This document shows, piece by piece, positions 7,341 to 15,176 of a stretch of DNA of 64,000 nt. The notes under the pieces were generated by a model, which saw only the letters and a program-made list of their open reading frames with translations, had not been told where the DNA came from and did not search any database. Origin of the DNA: an uncultured Lachnospiraceae bacterium (GTDB lineage Bacteria; Bacillota; Clostridia; Lachnospirales; Lachnospiraceae); contig CAKRAK010000012.1 in assembly GCA_934294885.1 (NCBI GenBank), forward strand, positions 1 through 64,000. The letters are read 5' to 3'. Each line of letters begins with the position of its first letter. Position 1 is the stretch's first letter. A program made the position numbers and the translations under genes.

Positions 7341-9098
7341 ATGGTAAAAACCTTTACCAGAAAAAAGATATTGATACTTGCTGTTTTGCTTGCAGCGGTT
7401 TGGTTTTTTCTTGTAGGGCGTCTGGCTTATCTGATGCTTGTAAAATCGGAATATTATTATGAAAAGGCGGAGGCGTTACATGCAAGGGAAAGGAGCATTA
7501 AAGCAAAACGGGGAGTGATATATGACCGAAACGGAATTGAACTGGCAGGTAACGTTCCGGTTTGCTCCATCTCCGTGATTCATTCCCAGATAGAAGATGA
7601 AGAAGGTGTAATACAGGCACTTTGCAAGGTGTTAGAGCTGGATGAAGATTTGGTTCGGAAAAAGGTGACGGCGAATTCCATTCGGGAAAAAATAAAAAGT
7701 AATGTTCCAAAGGATATGGCAGACCGGTTAAGGGATATGAATTTGGCCGGGGTAAAAATTGATGAGGATTACAAAAGATATTATCCTTATGAAGACCTTG
7801 CAAGTAAGGTTTTGGGTTTTACAGGCTCTGACAATCAGGGGATTGTTGGACTGGAGGTAAAATATGACAGCATTTTGGCGGGAACACCGGGCAGTATATT
7901 AACCGTTACGGATGCAAATGGTTTTGAAGTGGAAAATGCTGCGGAAGGAAGAATTGAACCGGTTGCCGGAGATAATCTGTACACAACAATTGATGTTAAC
8001 ATACAAAAATATGCCCAGCAGTCTGCGGAAACGGTTCGCAAGTCAAAACAGGCAAAAAGAGTTTCTATTATTTTGATGAATCCCCAAAACGGAGAGCTTC
8101 TTGCGATGGTAAATGTGCCGGAATATAACTTAAATGAACCTTATCAGCTAAATGAAATAACGGACAGCAATCTGTCGGAATCGGATGCCTTAAATAATAT
8201 GTGGCGAAACTTCTGCATTAATGATACCTATGAGCCCGGTTCCGTGTTTAAAATTGTAACTGCCACAGCGGCCTTGGAGGAACAGGTTGTGACCCAAAAG
8301 GATACCTTTTATTGTCCGGGATACCGGGTTGTTGATGACAGACGGATTCGGTGTGCAAAGACAACGGGGCATGGACAGGAAACCTTTAAGGAGGGAATTA
8401 TGAATTCCTGCAATCCTGTGTTTATTGATGTTGGAAGCAGGGTTGGAGTGGATAATATGTACAAATATTATAAAAAGCTGGGGCTGTTGGAAAAAACAGG
8501 GGTAGACCTGCCGGGAGAAGCGTCTTCGATTATGCATAAAAAAGGTAATGTAGGTAATGTTGAGCTGGCAACTATGAGCTTTGGACAGTCAATTCAGGTT
8601 ACACCGATGCAGCTGCTTCGGGCCGTGAGTGCTGTTTTAAATGGAGGAACGCTTGTAACACCCCATTTTGCAATGTATGTTACGGATGAAGAAAATCATA
8701 TAAAAAATAAATTTTCCTATGAACAGAAAGAACAGGTTATCTCCAAAGAGACTTCGAATCAAATGAAAGAATGTCTGGAGGCAGTTGTCAGTGACGGTGG
8801 AGGAACTAAAGGTCAGGTGGAAGGCTATCGCATTGGTGGAAAAACCGCAACCTCAGAAAAGTTTCCCAGAGGAAACGGTAAATACATTTCTGCCTTTATG
8901 GGTTTTGCTCCTGCAAATAATCCTCAGATTGTGGGACTGATTCTCATTGATGAACCGGTGGGAGCTTATTACGGAGGCATGATTGCCGCGCCGGTTATGT
9001 CTGATTTGTTTGCAAACATTTTACCATATCTTGGAATAGAAGCTGAATTTCAGGAAGAAACCACAGAAACTGTAATGGAAATTGAAATAATGGATTGA
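7341..9098 (+). CDS. Class B penicillin-binding protein 2, with KTA in place of KTG
   Basis: Second transpeptidase of the pair, 585 aa, with an N-terminal membrane anchor (about 10-33), dimerisation domain (RGVIYDRNG near 58) and transpeptidase domain. Motifs are S301-V-F-K304, SCN at 356-358 and KTA at 501-503, where nearly all PBPs have KTG. The flanking text (GGKTATSEKFPRGNGKY) is otherwise the same as in the first PBP. It lacks that PBP's insert and long tail; no PASTA domain. The ribosome site is weak (GGATAGG close to the ATG). By analogy with Bacillus one of the pair is FtsI-like and the other SpoVD-like. Confidence 0.9.
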   Translation: MVKTFTRKKILILAVLLAAVWFFLVGRLAYLMLVKSEYYYEKAEALHARERSIKAKRGVIYDRNGIELAGNVPVCSISVIHSQIEDEEGVIQALCKVLELDEDLVRKKVTANSIREKIKSNVPKDMADRLRDMNLAGVKIDEDYKRYYPYEDLASKVLGFTGSDNQGIVGLEVKYDSILAGTPGSILTVTDANGFEVENAAEGRIEPVAGDNLYTTIDVNIQKYAQQSAETVRKSKQAKRVSIILMNPQNGELLAMVNVPEYNLNEPYQLNEITDSNLSESDALNNMWRNFCINDTYEPGSVFKIVTATAALEEQVVTQKDTFYCPGYRVVDDRRIRCAKTTGHGQETFKEGIMNSCNPVFIDVGSRVGVDNMYKYYKKLGLLEKTGVDLPGEASSIMHKKGNVGNVELATMSFGQSIQVTPMQLLRAVSAVLNGGTLVTPHFAMYVTDEENHIKNKFSYEQKEQVISKETSNQMKECLEAVVSDGGGTKGQVEGYRIGGKTATSEKFPRGNGKYISAFMGFAPANNPQIVGLILIDEPVGAYYGGMIAAPVMSDLFANILPYLGIEAEFQEETTETVMEIEIMD

Positions 9099-9134
9099 TA
9101 AAAACCATAAAAAGAATTATACTATTAGCGTATG

Positions 9135-9171
9135 TGTTGCGATAAAAGCACAACTTCTTGTGCTTGCAACA
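9135..9171 (+). other. Stem-loop between PBP2 and mraY
   Basis: AAGCACAA (9146-9153) pairs with TTGTGCTT (9158-9165) around a CTTC loop. TGTTGC (9135-9140) then pairs with GCAACA (9166-9171), leaving an asymmetric bulge. The hairpin ends 14 nt before the mraY ribosome site. Only a short T5 tract follows at a distance, so a processing or attenuation role is more likely than full termination. Confidence 0.5.
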
Positions 9172-9199
9172 AATAAGTTTTTACAAAGGTGGGAAAAAG

Positions 9200-10159
9200 A
9201 TGAAGTTTGATTTTACGGTGTTAGCACCTGTTTTAATTGCATTTGGAATTAGTGTGATATTATGTCCGATTATGATTCCCCTTCTTCACAAGATGAAGTT
9301 TGGTCAGTTTGTAAGGGATGAAGGACCTGAATCACATTTGAAAAAATCAGGAACTCCTACAATGGGCGGAATTATTATTTTATGCAGTATTGTACTTACG
9401 TCCCTATTTTATATTAAGAGTAATCCGTTGATATTACCGGTATTATTCGTTACTCTTGGCTTTGGTCTGGTTGGATTTTTAGATGATTATATTAAGGTTG
9501 TTATGAAGCGTTCCATGGGCCTTAGAGCATGGCAGAAGATGATTGGTCAGTTCCTTGTAACTGCTGTGTTTGCATATTATCTTGCAAATTATACGGATGT
9601 GGGAACCGGCGTATTGATTCCTTTTACTCATGGGAATGAGATTGATTTGGGCTTTTGGTTTTATCCGTTTTTATTCTTTGTTGTGATCGGAACGGTTAAC
9701 GGAACGAATTTTACTGATGGTTTGGATGGTTTGTTATCTTCCATTACTGTGTTGACGGCAACCTTTTTTACGGTTGTTGCCATTGGAACCAATTCGGGGC
9801 TGGAGCCTGTAACCTGTGCAGCAGTTGGTGCACTGCTTGGATTCCTTGTGTTTAATGTATATCCTGCAAGAGTATTCATGGGTGATACCGGTTCTTTGGC
9901 ATTGGGTGGTTTGATTGCTTCCGTAGCAGTGATGCAGAAGATGCCGATTTATATTGTAATTGTAGGATTTATATATCTGGCAGAAGTGTTATCTGTTATC
10001 ATTCAGGTTACTTATTTTAAGAAGACCGGAAAACGAGTTTTCAAAATGGCACCGATTCATCATCATTTTGAATTAAGCGGATGGCCTGAAACAAAGGTTG
10101 TAGCAATCTTTTCCATCATAACAGCGATACTTTGTCTGGTAGGTCTGGTTGCATTATAG
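9200..10159 (+). CDS. mraY: Phospho-N-acetylmuramoyl-pentapeptide transferase
   Basis: Polytopic enzyme that makes lipid I from UDP-MurNAc-pentapeptide and undecaprenyl phosphate. About ten membrane helices are visible, with the acidic catalytic motifs LDDYIKVV, NFTDGLDGL and FMGDTGSLALGG and the histidine loop MAPIHHHFE. I set the start at ATG 9200 (319 aa), 7 nt after AAAGGTGGG. The frame extends upstream to 9158 but that part lies in the intergenic hairpin. murD follows, so lipid I synthesis and its precursor step are coupled. Confidence 0.96.
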   Translation: MKFDFTVLAPVLIAFGISVILCPIMIPLLHKMKFGQFVRDEGPESHLKKSGTPTMGGIIILCSIVLTSLFYIKSNPLILPVLFVTLGFGLVGFLDDYIKVVMKRSMGLRAWQKMIGQFLVTAVFAYYLANYTDVGTGVLIPFTHGNEIDLGFWFYPFLFFVVIGTVNGTNFTDGLDGLLSSITVLTATFFTVVAIGTNSGLEPVTCAAVGALLGFLVFNVYPARVFMGDTGSLALGGLIASVAVMQKMPIYIVIVGFIYLAEVLSVIIQVTYFKKTGKRVFKMAPIHHHFELSGWPETKVVAIFSIITAILCLVGLVAL

Positions 10160-10204
10160 TGAATAATTGCTCCTGTATGGGAGCGTAGATATATGGAGGA
10201 AGCT

Positions 10205-11569
10205 ATGGATTTTCATAAAAAAGTACTGATTGCCGGAACCGGAATCAGTGGATTAAATGCAGGTAAATTATTATTGGAAAAGGGAGCAGAGATTATTTTC
10301 TATGATGACAATTCTGCTTTAGACGTGCAAAAACTGTTGTCCCAATTTGATGAAAATGATCCGGTGCGGGTTGTTCTTGGAAGTATCAGTGAAAAGATAT
10401 TAAAGGATGTAGACCTTATGGTAATCAGTCCCGGAATTCCTGTTGACAGTGAAATTGCCAACACGGTAAGAGATGCCAATATTCCGATATGGAGTGAGAT
10501 AGAGCTTGCTTATCAGGCCGGTGCGGGACATTTGGCTGCGATAACGGGAACCAACGGAAAGACAACAACAACCTCTTTGGTTGGTGAAATATTTGCAGAT
10601 TATACAAAAAACAGCTTTGCAGTAGGTAATATCGGAATTCCGTATACGGAGGTGGCACTTTCCATGGATGAAGATACCTATACGGTGGCAGAGGTTTCCT
10701 CGTTCCAGTTAGAAACCATTGATGAATTCAGACCACATGTAAGTGCTGTGCTGAATGTCACACCGGATCACTTAAATCGTCATTATACCATGGAAAATTA
10801 TGCATCCGTAAAACTGGATATTTGTCGTAACCAGACAGCGGATGACTACCTTGTATTAAATTATGACGATCCCATTACTCGGTCTATGGCAAAGGATAAA
10901 CGTGTAAATGCAAAAGTAATATTCTTTAGCTGTTTGGAAAATCTATCAGAAGGAATCTGCTTAAAGGATGATCATATTGTACTAAGGGAAGCGGATAAAG
11001 AAACAGATATTATCGATACAAAGGATTTGATTCTGTTAGGCGGACATAATATTGAAAATTATATGGCAGGTATTGCTGTTGCATACTATATGGGAATTCC
11101 GTTATCTCATATTGTTTCCGTGTTGAAGACATTTAAGGGAGTTGCACATCGTATTGAATTTGTAAAAGAGGTAAATGGAGTTACATATTATAATGATTCA
11201 AAGGGAACAAATCCGGATGCGGCAATCAAAGGAATTCAGGCAATGAACCGCCGGACGGTATTGATTGGCGGAGGATATGATAAGGGTGTTGCCTTTGATG
11301 ACTGGATTAAGGCCTTTGACGGAAAGGTAAAAAAATTAATTTTGATTGGTCAGACTGCACAGATGATTGCAGACACAGCTAAAAAATATGATTTTACAGA
11401 TGTGGAGTTTTGTGATGATTTAAAGCAGGCTGTAACTAGATGTTATCAGATTGCCGAACCGGGAGAAGCGGTATTATTATCTCCTGCTTGTGCAAGCTGG
11501 GGAATGTTTGATAATTATGAACAACGTGGAGATATGTTTAAACAATATGTGAATGAATTAGGAGCATAA
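10205..11569 (+). CDS. murD: UDP-N-acetylmuramoylalanine--D-glutamate ligase
   Basis: Cytoplasmic ATP-dependent ligase adding D-Glu to UDP-MurNAc-Ala. It has an N-terminal UDP-binding Rossmann region (GTGISGLNAGKLLLEKGA), the central ATP loop GTNGKTTTTSLVG, and YNDSKGTNPDA plus LLSPACASWGMFDNYEQRG in the C-terminal part, all Mur-ligase hallmarks. Start ATG 10205 (454 aa) is chosen over 10193 because GGAGG (10195-10199) sits between them at 5-nt spacing. The stop is 3 nt from the next ATG. Confidence 0.96.
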   Translation: MDFHKKVLIAGTGISGLNAGKLLLEKGAEIIFYDDNSALDVQKLLSQFDENDPVRVVLGSISEKILKDVDLMVISPGIPVDSEIANTVRDANIPIWSEIELAYQAGAGHLAAITGTNGKTTTTSLVGEIFADYTKNSFAVGNIGIPYTEVALSMDEDTYTVAEVSSFQLETIDEFRPHVSAVLNVTPDHLNRHYTMENYASVKLDICRNQTADDYLVLNYDDPITRSMAKDKRVNAKVIFFSCLENLSEGICLKDDHIVLREADKETDIIDTKDLILLGGHNIENYMAGIAVAYYMGIPLSHIVSVLKTFKGVAHRIEFVKEVNGVTYYNDSKGTNPDAAIKGIQAMNRRTVLIGGGYDKGVAFDDWIKAFDGKVKKLILIGQTAQMIADTAKKYDFTDVEFCDDLKQAVTRCYQIAEPGEAVLLSPACASWGMFDNYEQRGDMFKQYVNELGA

Positions 11570-11572
11570 TTT

Positions 11573-12730
11573 ATGGCGACAAGACGGGCAGTTCGTAAAA
11601 AGAAAAGATTTAATTTAAAAAGAATCATAAATACGTTTATGTTTAGAAGTACGTTTTTTGATTACTCTTTGCTGTTTATCATCTTATTTTTGGTTGCATT
11701 CGGACTGGTGATTGTGTACAGTACCAGTTCTTACACGGCACAGCTTCAAAAGGGTGATCCTGCATATTTTCTGAAGCATCAGGCGGTTGCGGCGGTTGTA
11801 GGCTGTATTGCCATGCTGATAGTTGCGAATATGGATTACCATGTTTTTAAAAAGTTTTCTCTGCTGCTGATGTATGGAATTATAGTCATGCTTGTTGTGG
11901 TACTGATATGGGGAGTTGCTTCCCACGGTGCATCCAGATGGCTGAGTATTGGTGGACTGAGCTTACAGCCTTCCGAATTTGCAAAGATCATTATCATTTT
12001 ATATACTGCCCATATGTGTACGATATGGGCTGCCAGAATTACGGATCCGAAAGTGCTTGCACGAATTGTATTCTGGCCGATGATAGCGATTGCCCTGATT
12101 GCAAAAGAAAACTTAAGTACATCTATAATTTGCGCTGCGATTGTATTTGTCGTTGTATTTGTAACAAGTCCAAAGTGGAAACAGTTCTTTGTCATGGCAG
12201 GTGGTGTCTGTGTTATGATGGGAATCTTCCTTATGGTTGCATCTTACCGGCTGGACAGAATTAAAATCTGGCTGCATCCTGAAAAATATGAAAAGGGATA
12301 CCAGACCCTGCAGGCTTTGTATGCCATTGGTTCCGGGGGCCTTTTTGGAAAGGGGCTTGGACAGAGCATACAGAAAATGGGCTTTATCCCGGAGTCTCAT
12401 AATGATTATATTTTCTCTGTTATCTGTGAAGAATTGGGATTGTTTGGTGCAGTTTGCGTCATTCTTTTGTTTGCACTGTTGTTATGGCGTTGTGTTATGA
12501 TTGCCATGAGTGCACCGGATTTATATGGTGCGTTGCTTGTAGTGGGCGTTATTACCCATATTGCAGTACAGGTTATTGTGAATATTGCGGTTGTTACGAA
12601 GTCTATTCCACCAACCGGTGTTCCGTTGCCCTTTATCAGTTATGGAGGAACGGCTATTTTGGTTTTACTTGTAGAGATTGGAGTGGTGTTATCTGTAGCA
12701 AAACAGATTGCATTGCCAAAAGAATATTAA
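11573..12730 (+). CDS. ftsW: FtsW/RodA/SpoVE-family lipid II polymerase
   Basis: SEDS glycosyltransferase that polymerises lipid II together with a class B PBP; two candidate partners lie upstream. The 385 aa contain about ten membrane helices after a basic N-terminal segment. SEDS motifs present are VYSTSS in the first loop, SRWLSIGG, LQPSEFAKI, PESHNDYIFSVICEELG and PFISYGGTAIL. Position between murD and murA fits either FtsW or SpoVE, so the paralogue assignment is uncertain. AGGAG lies about 11 nt before the ATG. Confidence 0.9.
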   Translation: MATRRAVRKKKRFNLKRIINTFMFRSTFFDYSLLFIILFLVAFGLVIVYSTSSYTAQLQKGDPAYFLKHQAVAAVVGCIAMLIVANMDYHVFKKFSLLLMYGIIVMLVVVLIWGVASHGASRWLSIGGLSLQPSEFAKIIIILYTAHMCTIWAARITDPKVLARIVFWPMIAIALIAKENLSTSIICAAIVFVVVFVTSPKWKQFFVMAGGVCVMMGIFLMVASYRLDRIKIWLHPEKYEKGYQTLQALYAIGSGGLFGKGLGQSIQKMGFIPESHNDYIFSVICEELGLFGAVCVILLFALLLWRCVMIAMSAPDLYGALLVVGVITHIAVQVIVNIAVVTKSIPPTGVPLPFISYGGTAILVLLVEIGVVLSVAKQIALPKEY

Positions 12731-12751
12731 TTTGCAGTATCATATTTTTTT

Positions 12752-12778
12752 CGCCTGCATATAGTAAACTATATGGCG
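12752..12778 (+). promoter_or_regulatory. Hairpin sequestering the murA start codon
   Basis: CGCC (12752-12755) pairs with GGCG (12775-12778) and ATATAG (12759-12764) with CTATAT (12769-12774), with a 3-nt bulge. The murA ATG (12773-12775) sits in the right arm. No Shine-Dalgarno sequence precedes it. The pairing is visible directly; a translational control role is inferred. Confidence 0.4.
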
Positions 12779-14047
12779 AAAATGGATGTGAACTTCTTGA
12801 GAGCAATTAGTGTAAAAGGTGTTACGGGTATAAAGGGAAGTATAGAAATTCAAGGTTCAAAGAATACAGTATTGCCAATCATTGCTGCCAGTATTTTAAC
12901 CACCGGAGTTACCAGAATTCATAATTGCCCTGAAATAGAGGATGTATCGGTTATGTGTGAATTACTTCATTGTCTTGGTGTAAAAACCAGAATGGAGGAG
13001 CACGTATTGGAAATTGATACAGAACATATTGAATATAATATTCTGCCGGGGGAATTAACCGGCAGATTACGTTCGTCGGTTTTGTTGTTAGGACCGATGA
13101 TTTCCCGGTTTCATAAGGTTCAGATTGGCATGCCGGGAGGCTGTGCCATTGGTTCCCGTCCTATCGATATTCATCTGGACGGATTGATGGGAATGAATGT
13201 AGAGATTACAAAAGAAAAGGATTATTTGCAGTGTAAGTGCTTTCATTTGCAAGGCTGTGAGTATCATCTGCGTTTTCCAAGTGTTGGTGCCACAGAGAAT
13301 CTTTTGATGGCAGCAGCCGGTGCTGTGGGAAGAACCATACTTCGTGGAGCAGCAAGGGAGCCTGAGGTGATTGAGTTGTGCAGGTATCTGGTTTCCGTGG
13401 GAGTGGTGATTGAAGGAATCGGCACCGATGTATTAGTAATCAAGGGAACCGGTACCTTTTATCCGGCTGATTATGTGAATCCTTATGACAGGATTGTTGC
13501 GGGTACTTATATACTGATGTCCGCAGCGTTGCCTTCGGAGGTTCGGTTGTACGGAATCCATAATACAGTGTATATCGCGAATATAATCGAACTGGTAAAG
13601 AATATGGGAGTTGCCATTGTGGAGTTCCCGGATCATATCAGTATTCATTCTTCCGGAACTGTAAAAGGCGGTAATTTTATTACGGGAATTTATCCTGATT
13701 TTCCAACGGATCTGCAGCCGTTATTGATTACGATTCTGATGAGGTGTCGTGAGGAAAGTACAGTTACGGAAACCATATTTGAAAACCGCTTAGGTGTTGT
13801 GGATGCTTTGAAACGACTGGGTGGGAATGTATCAAAACAGGAGAATATTGTATATATAAATTATAGCGATTGTCTGTGTGGGCATACGGTAAGAGCTACA
13901 GATTTGCGGCAGGGTGCCGCATTGGTAGTGGCAGGTCTTTTGTGTGAAGGTTATACTACAATTACTGATGTAGAATATATCCTTCGTGGTTACGAGGACA
14001 TTGTAAGAGACTTAAAGTGTTTGGGCGTAGACATTGCATATGTTTAG
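12773..14047 (+). CDS. murA: UDP-N-acetylglucosamine 1-carboxyvinyltransferase
   Basis: First committed step of peptidoglycan precursor synthesis (enolpyruvyl transfer from PEP). Motifs: EIQGSKNTVLPI near 20, LTGRLRSSVLLLGP near 90, the active-site loop MPGGCAIGSRPIDIH with Cys at residue 124 (the fosfomycin-reactive Cys), PTDLQPLL and RGYEDIVRDLKCLG. The length of 424 aa is normal. The start lacks a ribosome site and lies in a hairpin; later in-frame ATG 12782 or GTG 12788 are alternatives. Its place in the dcw cluster between ftsW and divIB is occupied by murG-murB in Bacillus. Confidence 0.94.
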   Translation: MAKMDVNFLRAISVKGVTGIKGSIEIQGSKNTVLPIIAASILTTGVTRIHNCPEIEDVSVMCELLHCLGVKTRMEEHVLEIDTEHIEYNILPGELTGRLRSSVLLLGPMISRFHKVQIGMPGGCAIGSRPIDIHLDGLMGMNVEITKEKDYLQCKCFHLQGCEYHLRFPSVGATENLLMAAAGAVGRTILRGAAREPEVIELCRYLVSVGVVIEGIGTDVLVIKGTGTFYPADYVNPYDRIVAGTYILMSAALPSEVRLYGIHNTVYIANIIELVKNMGVAIVEFPDHISIHSSGTVKGGNFITGIYPDFPTDLQPLLITILMRCREESTVTETIFENRLGVVDALKRLGGNVSKQENIVYINYSDCLCGHTVRATDLRQGAALVVAGLLCEGYTTITDVEYILRGYEDIVRDLKCLGVDIAYV

Positions 14048-14049
14048 GT

Positions 14050-14997
14050 ATGAGTATGAATAAAAGAAAAGATAATGTAGTAGAGGTACAATTTAAAAGA
14101 CTGAACAAAAAGGCTTTGATTAAAGTTGTTCTGGGGATTGTGGTCGTTGCCCTTATTATTTTGTTTTCCTGCTTTAAAATCGATGATATTGAAGTAACGG
14201 GAAATGTACACTATTCAGAAGAAGAGATTAAAAATTTTGTACTTCAGGACGGATATATTGATAATTCTGTACTACTAATGATAAAAAATAAAATCCGTCC
14301 GATAAAGGATATTCCTTTTATTGCAAAGCTTGATATAGAGTATAGCGGAGCCCATAAGGTGGTTGTTACAGTGTATGAAAAGGCCATGGCAGGCTGTATC
14401 CAGTATATGGATCAATACATATATTTTGACCGTGACGGATATGTACTGGAAATATCGTTGACAAAGTTAGATGATACGCCGTGTATTACAGGTATGTCTT
14501 TTGACAGCATGGAACTGCATGAAAAGCTTCCGATTGAAGATAAAAAAAGATTTAAGACAATTTTAACGCTGACACAGCTGATTCAAAAATATGAGGTTCA
14601 TATTGATTCCATCAGTTTTACATCCAATGGAGATATTGTGTTACGATATGAGGATATTAAGATTGAATTAGGAGATGGAAGCAATATAGAAGAACAGCTT
14701 ATTGATCTGAATCAGATGTTAGATTCCGTGAAAGGAAAAAAAGGTACTTTGGATTTGAAGACGTTTCGTACGTCAAGTGGCACCGCATCTTTCCGTCAGG
14801 ACGACAGTGAGGGAAAGAGCAGTCAAAGTACGGAATCCCAGGAGGGTGATGTTCAGAATACAGAGGATGGACAGGTACAGGGAACCCCTGAGGAAACCGA
14901 TGAGGCTGCCGGTACGACGGAAATGGTTACGGAAACAACGACAGAAGCAGCAACAGAAACGGTGACAGAGGCTGCAACAGAGGCAGTAACACAGTGA
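14050..14997 (+). CDS. divIB: Cell division protein DivIB/FtsQ
   Basis: Bitopic divisome protein: a basic N-terminus, one membrane helix near residues 26-46, a POTRA domain starting IDDIEVTGNVHYSEEEI, then the beta domain. The last 60 or so residues form a Thr/Glu/Ala-rich tail with TEAATE-type repeats facing outward. Starts at 14050 or 14056 are equally possible; the first lies 3 nt after the murA stop, and no strong ribosome site is seen, which suggests translational coupling. The upstream part of the frame (14017) overlaps murA and is excluded. Confidence 0.9.
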   Translation: MSMNKRKDNVVEVQFKRLNKKALIKVVLGIVVVALIILFSCFKIDDIEVTGNVHYSEEEIKNFVLQDGYIDNSVLLMIKNKIRPIKDIPFIAKLDIEYSGAHKVVVTVYEKAMAGCIQYMDQYIYFDRDGYVLEISLTKLDDTPCITGMSFDSMELHEKLPIEDKKRFKTILTLTQLIQKYEVHIDSISFTSNGDIVLRYEDIKIELGDGSNIEEQLIDLNQMLDSVKGKKGTLDLKTFRTSSGTASFRQDDSEGKSSQSTESQEGDVQNTEDGQVQGTPEETDEAAGTTEMVTETTTEAATETVTEAATEAVTQ

Positions 14998-15086
14998 ATT
15001 TCTGTCGAAAATACACAAGAAACCCTACATAATGAGGTTCAAAATTAAAAAAAGTACAAAAATTAGTGATTTGTCTAAATATAGGC

Positions 15087-15115
15087 TTGATTATTTTAAA
15101 AAAAGACAGTACAAT
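15087..15115 (+). promoter_or_regulatory. Candidate ftsZ promoter
   Basis: TTGATT (15087-15092), a 17-bp spacer and TACAAT (15110-15115) lie in the 179-nt gap before ftsZ. A separate promoter for ftsZ would give high expression independent of the dcw promoter. Confidence 0.6.
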
Positions 15116-15176
15116 TAACCTGTATGTGTTATGTATACTAGGAAGAGAGAAAATATATATTAAGGAGGAAAAGACC

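Noticed and set aside
11908..12810. Alternative + strand frames within ftsW rich in Cys/Tyr
   Set aside because: They overlap a clear SEDS gene, have odd composition and no ribosome sites.
14773..14965. Frames on both strands over the DivIB tail
   Set aside because: They are shadows of the Thr/Glu repeat coding.
15066..15176. N-terminal extension of ftsZ
   Set aside because: It overlaps the promoter, has no ribosome site, and TTG 15177 has AAGGAGGA at ideal spacing.
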